64,000 nt of DNA, taken from contig NC_088780.1 of assembly GCF_958450345.1 (NCBI RefSeq), positions 165,150,726 through 165,214,725 of the forward strand, read 5' to 3'. How positions within the stretch are numbered: position 1 is the stretch's first letter; every line of letters starts with the position of its first letter. Under the pieces are notes generated by a model that was not told where the DNA came from, ran no database searches, and saw only the letters and a list, made by a program, of their open reading frames with translations. The stretch comes from Calliphora vicina (lineage: Eukaryota > Arthropoda > Insecta > Diptera > Calliphoridae). Positions 1-11,100 of this stretch are shown in pieces. Position numbers and translations under genes: made by a program.

Positions 1-1287
1 ATTTAACTTATTATCGCCACTAATATAGTTAATAAACCCAAAATCCTCACTACTCTCTACAACTTCACGTTGAGGAAACCGAGACAAATTATCTGCAGAA
101 TTTTCAGTACCTTTAACATAACGCATGGTGTAATTAAAACCGGATAAAATAAAAGCCCATCTTTGGATCCGAGCAGCCGCCATCACTGGCAGACCTTTAT
201 TTTCTCCAAAAATGGCTAAAAGTGGTTTGTGATCGGATTCTAAAGTAAAATGAACACCGAGCAAATACTGTCTAAGTTTTGTTACACTAAAAACAATAGC
301 TAACGCCTCCTTTTGTATTGTGCTATAATTTGTTTCGGTTTTTGTTAGTGCACGAGAAACAAAAGCTATGGGCTTCTTCGACCCATCTGCGCCAATGTGG
401 GATAAAATTCCAGCAACCGCGCAATTGGATGCATCGGTTGAAAGTAATATAGGCAACTTGGGGTTAAAATGAACCAATATTTTATCTGATGTTACCTCCC
501 CTTTTAACATTTCAAAAGCATTTTGACACGATTTCGACCATTTGAATTCTACATCCTTTCTCAAAAGTTCATAAAGGGGTGACATTTTATTGGCAAAATT
601 ATAAATAAATTTTGAATAATAATTAAGCATCCCCACAAACGCTTTAACCTCCGATACATTTTTAGGGACTGGCGCATCCAGTACTGAAGAAATACGATCT
701 TTATTCATACTTAAACCAAAACGATCAATGTTGAAGCCTAAATATGATACCTTTTCTTTGAAAAATTCACATTTGTCACTATTAAGTCTCAAACCGACTG
801 AGGATAGTTTAGTTAATACCAACTCAATAGTTTTAACGTGGTCCTCAGAATTACGACCGGTGATGATAATATCATCCAAATAGTTAACTACGTTTGGGAT
901 GCCACGTAAAATATTCTCAATTGTTTTCTGAAAAATAGCCGCTGCGGGTTTAACCCCAAATGGCAAGCGAGTCATTTTGAATATACCCATATGGGTACTC
1001 CATGCGCACAACAATTGAGAATCTTCGTCTAAAGCCAACTGATTATAAGCGTTTGAGAGGTCTAATTTCGTAAAAAGCTCTCCACGAAGAGAAGAGAAGC
1101 AAACAGCTCGTCAATCAACGGGAGAGGATATTTAACATCTTCTAAATACTTGTTAATGGTAGACTTATAATCTCCGCAAATACGGATTTGACCATTTGGT
1201 TTAATAATGGGTACCAAAGGTGTGCCCCACTCTGAATTGTCTACGTGTACCAATACGCCCTTTTCCACTAAACTCTGCAATTGTATT
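1..1287 (-). pseudogene. Reverse transcriptase/RNase H of gypsy element, frameshifted
   Basis: The minus strand continues the pol gene. It holds RT fingers motifs between about 1090 and 1280, the RT catalytic YLDD at 871-882, and an RNase H domain with the TDAS motif near 430. It is open to the window edge. Two breaks separate it from gag-protease. One is a frame change in an A-rich run around 1287-1294. The other sits around 1085-1097, where a 5-bp unit (GAAGA on the plus strand) is tandemly repeated and throws the frame into a stop. Both look like ordinary small indels of a dead copy. Integrase would lie left of the window. Confidence 0.85.
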
Positions 1288-2739
1288 TCAATTTTTGAAC
1301 GCCAACGGGACCGGTCTAGGTTTACAAAAAATAGGTTTAACGATTCCCATTAAATTTAACTTTACTGTGCCCCCTGTATATAAACCTAACTCTTCTTTAA
1401 ACACATTGTGAAACCGCTTTCTTATACTTAGTACACACTCATTTACGTCCGTTATTAAATTGACATTTGAGAGGGCGATATCGAACATCGACATAAAATC
1501 ACGTCCTAATATAGGTGGGCTACGTGTGTGTGTAACAACAAAACTTAAATTTTTAACTTGGCCACGAAATTTTACCATTGCTAAAAACTCACCAATAACA
1601 TCGATGACATCTCCACCGTAAGCACTCAATTTCTTGGCGCATGGATTTAATTGATTTTCTTTAAAAAATTTATGAAAAGTTTCACTTGATATCAACGAAC
1701 AAGCAGCCCCAGTATCCAAAACAAAATCGACCATTACCTTATTAACTTCAACTGATACTTGAAATGGAGCAGCAGAACATTCATCCGTTACACTATAAAT
1801 AGAAAAAGAATTGTCGTCATCAACATTATTAATCGTTTCAAAAATATTTTTGTTATTAAACTCATTATTTGATACTTGAAGTACATTTATTTTATTAGAG
1901 CTACAAATACTTGCTAAATGTCCCATTTTGTTGCATTTATGACAAACACTGCTTTTGTATTTGCATCTTTCGCTTGCGTGATTCTTCCATCCGCAATGAA
2001 TACACTTCTTCTTTTTTTTCTTACTGCCGTTATTCTCATGCACGTTAAACTGTTTGTTGTATTTACTGCTACCAGTAGTTTCTTCTTTATTCTTAGTGGT
2101 GTTATACTTTTTGTTGCCTCGTTCATTGCTTGCATTATTTTTTTGTATATAGCACACCTCTTCATTTGTGTCCCTTTGTGAATACAGCTTCGCCTCAATA
2201 GTCAACGCTTTTTTTAATGCGACTTCCAACGTTAGGTCTTCGTCTTCTTCACAGAGCCTCTCAAAAATTTTGCCCTCACATCCAGTGACAAACTTATTTA
2301 AAACAAACTGTTGTAGCTGTGATCCGAATTTACACTCCATTGCCAATTTCTTTAGACGTGCATACCACACTGCTACAGATTCATCCACCTTCTTCTTGGC
2401 GTCAAAAAAATTTCTACGCTCTCGAAAAATTATCACTGGGGGTGAATAATATTGATTTAACATGCCACATAATTCGTTGTACTTCTTCTTGGCTGGTAAA
2501 TCAGGGAAACACAATTCCCTTAACAAACCATATGCCTCAAGACCGACCGCCTTCAACAACGTCGACGTTTTTATGCGGTCTTCTTCTATCGCTGCTTCCA
2601 CAAAATGAGAATCTAACACCTCTTGCCAATGACACCACCGATCCACACCCGGCCGGAATTCCCTTATACCAGTTGCCATAGATGTTGCAAAAAGACTCTC
2701 GTTGTGAGCTATTGTTGTATCACTTGGTCCAGGCATCAT
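1288..2739 (-). CDS. Gag-protease polyprotein of gypsy element
   Basis: This reading frame encodes the retrotransposon capsid polyprotein fused in frame to an aspartic protease. The frame is open from 2787, but the tandem Met codons at 2734-2739 are a likelier start because the upstream residues look like leader. The N-terminal half is a retrotransposon gag domain with the usual Trp-rich start and helical body. It is followed by a lysine-rich stretch and two zinc knuckles of the C-x2-C-x4-H-x4-C type (CIHCGWKNHASERC and CHKCNKMGHLASIC). The protease follows with the catalytic D-T-G (DTGAACSLIS) and an ILGRDF flap-side motif. The frame ends at a stop just where reverse transcriptase should begin, which is a break and not a natural end. 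Confidence 0.85.
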   Translation of the reverse strand: MMPGPSDTTIAHNESLFATSMATGIREFRPGVDRWCHWQEVLDSHFVEAAIEEDRIKTSTLLKAVGLEAYGLLRELCFPDLPAKKKYNELCGMLNQYYSPPVIIFRERRNFFDAKKKVDESVAVWYARLKKLAMECKFGSQLQQFVLNKFVTGCEGKIFERLCEEDEDLTLEVALKKALTIEAKLYSQRDTNEEVCYIQKNNASNERGNKKYNTTKNKEETTGSSKYNKQFNVHENNGSKKKKKKCIHCGWKNHASERCKYKSSVCHKCNKMGHLASICSSNKINVLQVSNNEFNNKNIFETINNVDDDNSFSIYSVTDECSAAPFQVSVEVNKVMVDFVLDTGAACSLISSETFHKFFKENQLNPCAKKLSAYGGDVIDVIGEFLAMVKFRGQVKNLSFVVTHTRSPPILGRDFMSMFDIALSNVNLITDVNECVLSIRKRFHNVFKEELGLYTGGTVKLNLMGIVKPIFCKPRPVPLAFKN

Positions 2740-2917
2740 GCCAATTTGAAATATAAAACCACTAAAATTCCACGATTTTTTATGCAAAAAGTTTGCTTAT
2801 TTATATAATATTTATTATATAAAAACTACCTTATATACAAAAGGTATGCGTAGCACAAAAAAAAATAACGGTACTTATTTATTTGCTATCCACGCTGTTG
2901 GTTTTTTTTTTTTTAGA

Positions 2918-2928
2918 GCTCGTCGCCA
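2918..2928 (-). other. Putative primer binding site of gypsy element
   Basis: TGGCGACGAGC on the minus strand begins with the TGG expected opposite a tRNA CCA end. It lies about 180 bases upstream of the gag start, with a poly-A-rich leader between, as in gypsy elements. I cannot name the tRNA with confidence. Confidence 0.55.
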
Positions 2929-3416
2929 CTATGATGTATCGTGTTTAGTAGTTCAATTATAAGTAAGTTTTTATTATTTCATTTTATGCTTACATTCGCT
3001 TAAGAACTAGATTGACAGATGATCAACTTGCATCATATGTTGAGGGTTTTGTATGGTAAATCACACCTAGATGGCGTAATACCACAGTTAGATTACTAAC
3101 CACTGTGACTGAAATTGGTTTTATATCATGTGTTGACATACCTTTGGGCATAAGTTAAAAATTTATGGTGATTTTGACTCAGATGATAACATACCTCTAT
3201 AAAGTTTGGCTCATAATTCTGTTAGTGGCTGTGGTGGAACCAAAATGGAACACAAATTTTCGATTGGTAGAGCCGGGTGATTGCACAGTAGGTGAGGGTA
3301 TAATAAAATTGATGACTGTCTCACCTAGACAGCTAGTTCGTTTGTTTTGGTCAGAAAATTTTGTCTAAATGATTAGCTTTCAAACAAATGTATACGCTAT
3401 GAAAATGTTAGTCATA
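2929..3416. other. Probable remnant of the gypsy upstream LTR, then unassigned DNA
   Basis: The stretch right of the primer binding site should contain the LTR of the minus-strand gypsy element, but its far end is not recognisable and the partner LTR is outside the window. The small open frame at 3165-3368 has no recognisable domain and is not called a gene. Confidence 0.35.
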
Positions 3417-3663
3417 CACAGAGAAAACAGATTCGTGATAGCAACCGAATTTGTTGCCAATCGAATGATTCGGTTGCACACATAGAATTTTTCAGTTCTA
3501 ATAACAGAAAGTCAGTTGATAAAGAAGAATTTCAGTTGAGGCAACCAAACTTTAGTTACGCCTTACAAAATATTGTAGCCACAACTGTAAAATTCAGTCA
3601 CTAATATAGAATCATTCGATTGGCTACAAATTCGGTTGCTATCACGAATCTGTTTTCTCTGTG
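3417..3663. mobile_element. MITE with about 54-bp inverted termini, TA target duplication
   Basis: A 247-bp element begins CACAGAGAAAACAG and ends with the reverse complement. The inverted arms extend about 54 bp, include the GATTCGTGATAGCAACCGAA segment, and differ by only a few bases. It is flanked by TA on both sides (3415-3416 and 3664-3665), as for Tc1/mariner-type integration. There is no coding capacity. A degenerate internal fragment of the same family appears at about 45570-45680. The CACnCAGAGAAAA ends resemble those of the larger element at 14126-14975. Confidence 0.85.
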
Positions 3664-4974
3664 TAGTTATTTTTACATTTTTTGGCCAAAATTATAAGGA
3701 ATGGTCGTAGAGCATTGAAATTTGGCACCGAGAATTATATGGACAACATTAAGAAAAAAATAAAATTTTATCAAAATCGACCACGCCCAACGCCCACTGC
3801 CCATACAATCCAAATAAATTTTTTCGCATAAAATTTTTCCTATCCAAGCAAAAGTCTAGAAATTTGGTACATTAATTTTTTGAAATAAAAGAAGAACGCA
3901 TGACGAGATTCAATAAAATCGGCCATGCCCACCGCCCACGAAACCCATACATAAATAATATTTTTTTTGATATTTCGACAAAAAATTTTAAGTTTTCATC
4001 CTGTTCCGAAAACTATTTTTTCTTTTAATCAAAACGAGACACTCCCAACTTTAATTTTATTAATGAAACAGCTTCGGCGGAAAGTGGGGCTACATTTTTT
4101 TCCATCGAAAATCAAAAATAAAATAATTTTAGAGACTTATATATTTGGGCATATCTTCTTAACGGTTTATGATACCCCATAATTTTTTTTTTATTTATGG
4201 AGAAATATTATATTTTTCAAATATGTTAAAGGTAAATGGTATCATTAGGAACATTATACATATATAAACCACTGAATTGCTTGAATATAAGTATATTTTT
4301 GCTTAAAACCCTTGCACGGACTTTACTTAAATTTTTTAAAAATAAAATAAAATTTTTCTTAAAACTATAAGTGTACATTTCATCTTTAAACATTTCTCTA
4401 CACAATTGCATCATTTGATTTTTTAAATTGAGTGTTTGAAAAATTTACTTTTTGACACCAAAATCCCTCTGTGCGGTGGTTAATAAACTAACCACCTTAT
4501 TCCATAAAAACCTTTAGCTGTATTTTTTTCTTATTCTTCATAATAAATTAACATTAATACACATAAAACCGAGGACGAAAGAGTTAAATTATGTATATGC
4601 CCTTACGAAAGCTTTAACCAATATTGGACAACCAAAAAAAATGTATACTTTTCTTAATCGAAAAACTATACTAGGTTTTGGCTTCCATTTGAATTCCCGA
4701 AATAATGGAAATAAGAAACATTTAACTGAGATAAATCGATAATAACGATTAACGAAGCTTTTTATAATCGTAATCTCGATTAAATGCAATCCCTTGTCTA
4801 ATTACTTATGTCACTGTTTTTTTAATTTCGTAACACAAAAGAAATCTGAATTCAGTTTCAACGTTTCTCCAAAATATTTGATTTTTCTAGTAATTTTTTT
4901 TAAAAAATAGTAAGTAAATACCTTTTTTAAATCCATAAAGTTAAGAAAAAATTATAAAATCATAACAAACTTAC
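3664..4974. other. Intronic DNA with DINE-1-like fragment
   Basis: About 3690-3960 contains phrases such as 'gaccacgcccaacgcccac' and 'ggccatgcccaccgcccac', repeated at about 150-bp spacing. This resembles the degenerate DINE-1/Helentron-type repeats of flies, an inference from texture. The remainder to 4974 is AT-rich sequence in which I see no gene. It is SLC22 intron 6, whose next exon lies outside the window. Confidence 0.4.
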
Positions 4975-5199
4975 CAACTGAATCCCATTATCGAAGTATT
5001 TCTAGCCAAACGCCAACCACTAAACAATGATGCAATGCCATAGGTAACTTCTTGTTTTGTTGAAGAGTAAATTTCAGCCAACTCTTTTTCCGTCATTTCA
5101 AACTGGCGACCATTGATTTTGGCAATTTTCTTAAATTGTCTAATCGCATCACCAAAGCGCTTCTTGCTAATCAACCAACGTGGTGATTCAATGACGTAT
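4975..5199 (-). CDS. SLC22 transporter coding exon 6
   Basis: The exon begins right after AAAAG at 5200, with a pyrimidine-rich tract further upstream, and encodes YVIESPRWLIS, the family signature at the start of the central cytoplasmic loop. That loop follows with its charged helix (FKKIAKING...EMTEKELAEIY) and the start of TM7 (NTSIMGFSW). It ends TG/GTAAGT in phase 2. The open frame can be read from a Met at 5207, but that codon lies in the intron. Confidence 0.9.
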
Positions 5200-8100
5200 C
5201 TTTTCATTTAACATACGAGAAAACAGAAACAAATACAAAAAAAAAAGAAATCAAGTAAAGAAGAATAAAAAACAAACACATACAAATAAAATGAATAAAA
5301 CAACAAACAAAGTATTAAAAAAAAGAAGGAAATTCAATTGAAACAAAGTTACTGTCGAGAAAAACAGCATAAAAAATTACGGAAACCAGTAGATACAACA
5401 CACTCTTACTTACTGCCATGCAACGAGACGAGTCCTGTTCATACATAGTATTGCAGACTATAGTGTAGTGTGTTTGTATGAGCAGTAGTAACTGTAGTTA
5501 GTACGGTCGTCGTAACGTACTACAATTCGACCATAAAACAAAACATTGTGTAAAAAGGTTCCGGGTTTTTATTTTTTTTTTTTTAGTTTGATTCTTCTCT
5601 TTTTTTTAGTTTTTTATCGAAAGAAATTGAAAACAATCGAATGAATTTGATTGGATTTCAAATAAATTGAACATTTGAACACAAATGGATGTACACACAC
5701 AAACACAGTTACACATACAATTACACACATGTATGTAGATAGATACATAGATATTCCTATAATATAGAGAATATAAAAAGATACAAGGCAAATATACAAG
5801 ACATCGTGCAATTGCGTTATGCTTCAATGAATTGATGGGGATTCACATACACTTTTATACACACGGCTACATTTCCCATTTCTATATGTATGGATGTGAG
5901 TACCCAGCAGTTCTAGGAGACTTTCCCGCAATAGTGATTTTACCTATTCTTTAGGGTGACAACTAGCTACGCGAATAGTTATTTAAGCGCGTGCATTTCT
6001 TAAACAGGGGCCATTTTACCCTTTTTGATTACAATGGGACTGTCGCACTGTGGGAAAAAATGACTAATCTAGCTTATAATTTTGTTTTTTTCAAATTTAT
6101 AAACCTATAGCATAGAATAATTCTATGACAGTTGCTACTAAAAACTGCATTCAACATTTTTCGATTGATATGTTAATTATGAAAATACAGGGCCGTAAAT
6201 GTATGCAATGAATAAGTAGTACATTCATGATGGATTTTGGTTTCATGTTTCACCCAATGTATTATGAAAAGTTTTATTGCGCTATTGAACCTACATTTTA
6301 TTTTTGGATAAAACAAGTCCTAAAGATTACGAGGACATGATTTGTTGTAGTGAACATGATTTCAGTAATACATTTTGCAATTAAATATATAAAAGTATAT
6401 TTTTGTCAAAATTTCTTAATGTGAAAAGGGATTAGAAAAAAGTACCCCGAATTGCCGCCAAACTAATTTTTGAATTTGAAACTAGACCTAATGAAGTAAG
6501 ACTGAACAAAAAATTGGCTGCCACAAAGTGCCACAAAGTAGAATTTTAAGCAATTGTTTAACCCTCTGACTCTACACCAATATTTTTCTACGAACCCTGG
6601 CACTATATACATTTGTAAATACGTTTAATTTCTCGTATAATACATTTAATTTCCTATATAATCATATTGTTAGGGATACTCAACCATTAGGGACACTGGT
6701 GTAGCCGTCTTTAATTTCACCACAATAGGGCCAGGCTTTAAATAACTACCAAAACAGTGTTTAAAATTGAGATATTTACATGTGTATATAAATAGGGTTA
6801 AACAAATATATGTTAAACAAATTTTCCTTTCGGAATTTATATTGAAACGACAATAAAAAACTAAAATTTGTTTTCTATATAAATTCCAAAATGGAAATTT
6901 GTATTTTCTAAAACAGGCAGTAAAATTATTGTGCATCTGATTTTTAAGCAATTAAGGCTTTTCCAAAATTGTATGGTATTTTACTGTCTCATAAGGCTGT
7001 TTGTGTCTTACAGTTCACAAAATGCGCGAAACCCCATCATAAACAAGAGGTTTTTTTCAACATTTTTCAATGAAAATTCATATTTTTAAATAATTCTTCT
7101 AGGTAACAAAACGCGCGAAACCCCATCATAAACAAGAGGTGTTTTCAAAATTTTTCAATGAAAATTCACTTTTTAAATAATTTTTATTGCGAAAAGCTAT
7201 TGCTATGATTAATTAACATATAAAATGATTTTTTTGTTGAGTTTTATTTAACAAAAAATTCTGATTTATTTTGTTTAACTTTAGTATCAAGAAAAATTGT
7301 AATTTCCACTAAAACCTTCTTTTTGGTGAACCCTGTAATGAAACAGGGTGTCTACAAAAACAATATATTTAAAGATCACTCTATTAGCTACAATCGCTTC
7401 ATACATTTCTTACTCCTCAGATGAATAGTTTAAAAGATATAATTTTTTATAAACTAGATGATAAACTAGATGATTTATAAACTAGATGGTGATTTTTCCC
7501 ACTGTGTGTCGGTCCAAAGTAGACAAAGCATTGGATTCACATACCGCTCACTTAGAGTTAGTTACCCCACTAGCTACCTTACTGGTTACTTGGTCATTAA
7601 CATAACTAGTTATTTTAACATCAAATAGTCTTGTTAAGGCCTTTCGTAGAAAGTTCAATAACCGATTGCTTGTAAAAAAACCTTCCATCGACAACTCTCA
7701 AAGAGATTACTTCAATGTGGGTAAAAATAACTACTTTATGCTGTACAAAATAAACATTTAAAGTGACTACTCTCTTAGTTACTTAGAGAAACTATGTAGA
7801 CGATTTTTTGTACGAATTACTCATAAAAAAGTGCAGTATGAAATTAGTATTTAGTGACTACACTTCAGTTTACTTAGAGCCACTAAAGTGACAATTGATT
7901 TCAAGCTAGATTACTCGGGATGTATAAAGTAACCAATTGACTTTTCTCTACAAAGAGCATATAGTACATGACAAATGACCAAAAATATATCAATTGTTGT
8001 TAGCCAAGTGGTCAGACATTAAAGATAATTACTGTTTATAAGGGATTCATGGACTACTTGCTTAACCTTTGACTTCACTATAGGTTACATGGTATAAGTA

Positions 8101-11100
8101 TACTAACATACTTAAGCAAAAATAAAATGAACTACATGAGAAGTAAATCAACTCAATTTGTATTAAAGCAGTTTGTACGAATTACTCATAAAAATGTTTA
8201 AAGTGACTACATTTTAGATTACTTAGAGACACTTATGTGACCATTGACTTCACGCTAGATTACCCAGGATGTATAGAGTAACTAATTAACTTCTCTCTGA
8301 ACTACAAAGAGAATATTAATGTCAAATGACCCAAAATATATCAATTGGAGAAAGCCAAGCGGACAGACCTTAGATACAATTAATGTCTATAAGGGATGCA
8401 ATAACCACTTGGTAACTGTTGGGTAGTCTTGCATGCATTTATTGTTTATATGTATGTAGTTGTGTGGGAATAAGAACCGACTACTAAATGGGTAACAAAC
8501 AATATGTTGGATTTTTTTCTTGTTGAGACTGATTTTCTTATTTTGTTGTTTCCATTTTAAGCTTAAAGTTTTATAGTCGTCCTCTTTCAATTTAGTTTTC
8601 CTTTTTGTTTTAAGTTTTTCCTTTTTTTTTTTGATTTTTTTATTCAGTACTTCTGTTCATTGCCGTAATGAAAATGGAAACTGGATAATAGCAACAACAG
8701 GAACAATCACAAGAATATTATGCTTAAAAAGTATGGAAAATAACTTACGTGGAGAATATCAGTACTAAAGCGGTTGGTATCGTCGTTATCCACATAAATG
8801 ATTCCCAATCGCGTAGCCACCAAAACAGTAGAGGCATCAATGTGGTGCCAAATGACCAACCAAAACTTTGATAAATTGCTATAGTACTGCGATCTTCCCT
8901 GAAATTGAGAATATAAAATTGATATCGTTTAATAAGATTGTAGTGAAGGAGATATTTATATGAAATTCATAATACAAAAATTAATCAGCCTAGCTATAAA
9001 TGGAATTTTAAAGTTAATTTTTGTTAAAGTCGACTTAATTTAAAAAAAAAATCACAAAACTTGTTTCAACTCATATATTCAAATAAATGAAAATATTTAA
9101 ATAAAAAAATTAAATTTCAAAAAATTAAAAAAAAAACAAAATGTACCTACATAAAAGTTCTAAGCAAAAAACTTTAGTTATAATAATAAAACAACATTTT
9201 TAATTATATTTGAAATTTGTTTTGTGGAACGAAATTTAAAATAACAGTAAATTTTATGGTCTTAAAATCGACTTTAAAGCTTTTGTGGTTAGGCTGAATA
9301 TGTATAAGGTAAAGTAAGATTTAAATTGGTGAATACTTGGGGAAACATTGATGTAGATTTGTGTATTCTGGCCTAATAATTCAGTTATGGCAATTGACTT
9401 CTATCCGAACTTTGAGACTCTTTCTTACTGCCGAAAATGGTTTTCACAATTATATATTTCCTATAATATCTGATGTACACTAGATGAATTAATAAGAATG
9501 AATATAAATATGTAATGCCTAAACAGATACAATTTTAATAAAACATGTATGCCATTATGTTAGGAATATAACCTATTTTAAATATCACTAGTTTTCGCAT
9601 GGTAGCACATACTTAATTATGCCGCCAAGATCCAGGAGAATTTGACTTGGAACGGGGTAATTTTGTATTTTAGGGCATCGGACGGTTTTGATCATATCGA
9701 TCATATTCAAAGAATTGGTTACCACTAAACTGTAGTGCTGGCTGTGGTCGTTTTCGAATAAGCACCTACCAAAGTATGTACCCAACAGTTATTTCTTTTT
9801 ATACCCTACACCACCATAGTGGGGAGGGTATTATGCGTTTGTGCAGATGTTTGTAACGCCCAAAAGTATTAGTCTAACACCCACCTTAAAGTATACCGAT
9901 CGACTTAGAATCACATTCTGAGTCGATTAAACGATATCCGTCCGTCTGGTTGGCTGACTGGATGTCCATGTAAACCTTGTGCGCAGAGTACAGGTCGCAA
10001 TTTTGAAAATATTTCTATGAAATTTGGTACATATTATTTTTTTGGCCCAAAGACCAAGATTATTGAAACTGGCTGAAATCGGTCCATTATTTCACCTAGC
10101 CCCCATACAAATATCCTTCCGAAATTGGACTTTATCGGTCATAAATGTTTAATTTATAAATGTATCTCCACAAATTGCGCTTCAAATAAGTTTTATATAT
10201 ATAAAATTCATGTCACCAAATTTTGTTACGATTGATCCATAATTAGTCATAGCTCCCATATAGACCCGATTCCGAAAATCACTTTAACGTGCATAAATCG
10301 CTTAAAAATGTTGGTATACTCACAAAATTCAACATAGTAAACTTTCATATAGACATAACTCACACTACCTAATTTCATGGTGATCGGTTCATAATTGGTC
10401 ATAGCCCCCGTATATGGCCCACTTCCGAAAATCAACCAAAAATATAAATTATTGAAATTTTAAAAGAAAAATGTTTTTGCTCTTTTACTTAGTGTAGGGT
10501 ATTATATGGTCGGGCTTGACCGACCACACATTCTTACTTGTTAATACATTGCCACCTGCTGTAGCTCGTGTGGACGGGCGTCGTTTATCATTTGGACATG
10601 CTACTCAATCGTGTAAGTTTACATTTTGTTTTGGCATCAGTGACTGAATAATAAACAGCAGATTTGACAAAATATGAATTCCGCGCCAAAAGAACTATGT
10701 ACTTATCTTTTGAGACAAAGGACGATTCAAACCAATTTTGGATACGAAGCAGCTCATTTGGGTTATCGTAATCGATCTATTTTTCATCGCAATTAATGAT
10801 TCGGTGCAAAAATTATTTTCTTTTATATCATTCAAGCAGCATTTCAGACATACAAAATCATCTTTCAAGGTCTCCAAGCTTACACATATTCGTATGGTAC
10901 ACAATTTCCCTGCTTGGATGAATCCTGCTACTTGCAAACGTTTTAAAATTGCTGATTGAGTAGCTCTCAATGATTTCGCAAGCTCTTGTTGAGTTTGACA
11001 ACAATCTTCATGGAATAATGCCTCCAATTATTGGTATTCAACCTCTTTTGCCTAATGGAACACATTCACCATAAGATTTGGTGAGCAATTGGTGTGCTTC

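Larger units (their letters stand above)
1..2935 (-). mobile_element. Gypsy-type LTR retrotransposon, truncated by window edge
   Basis: A Ty3/gypsy element lies on the minus strand inside the open-ended sixth intron of the SLC22 gene. Read from right to left it shows a primer-binding-site-like TGGCGACGAGC (2918-2928), a leader, gag with two CCHC knuckles, protease, reverse transcriptase and RNase H, and then runs off the window. The upstream LTR should begin near 2929-2931. An AATAAA on the minus strand near 2970 would suit its R region, but I could not place its outer boundary. Two frame breaks in pol make this copy defective. Two CCHC knuckles with gag and protease in one frame suggest the mag/K02A2.6 side of gypsy; that placement is inference. 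Confidence 0.88.
5903..8423. mobile_element. CCCAGCAG-ended DNA element, copy 1, interrupted by a second element
   Basis: The copy starts CCCAGCAGTTCTAGGAGAC and ends ...AACTGTTGGG, flanked on both sides by TA (5901-5902 and 8424-8425). Its interior matches the shorter copy at 33873-34518 in the same order ('ctagctaccttactggttacttg', 'aaccgattg', 'ttacttcaa', 'gctagattac'). The match is broken at 6046-7506 by another element. A related segment is also tandemly duplicated (about 7830-8050 and 8170-8400). There is no coding capacity. Confidence 0.7.

Noticed and set aside
1918..2181. Hydrophobic plus-strand frame resembling a membrane protein
   Set aside because: It is the antisense shadow of the gag zinc-knuckle region.
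3105..3113. Additional CACTGTG heptamer near 3.1 kb (and another near 53.1 kb)
   Set aside because: No inverted partner or 5-bp duplication could be found nearby, so they are taken as chance matches.
9798..10546. CRISPR-like or satellite array from repeated 'ccataattagtcatagctcc' phrases
   Set aside because: The phrases are irregularly spaced modules of a dispersed repeat family present elsewhere in the window in both orientations.
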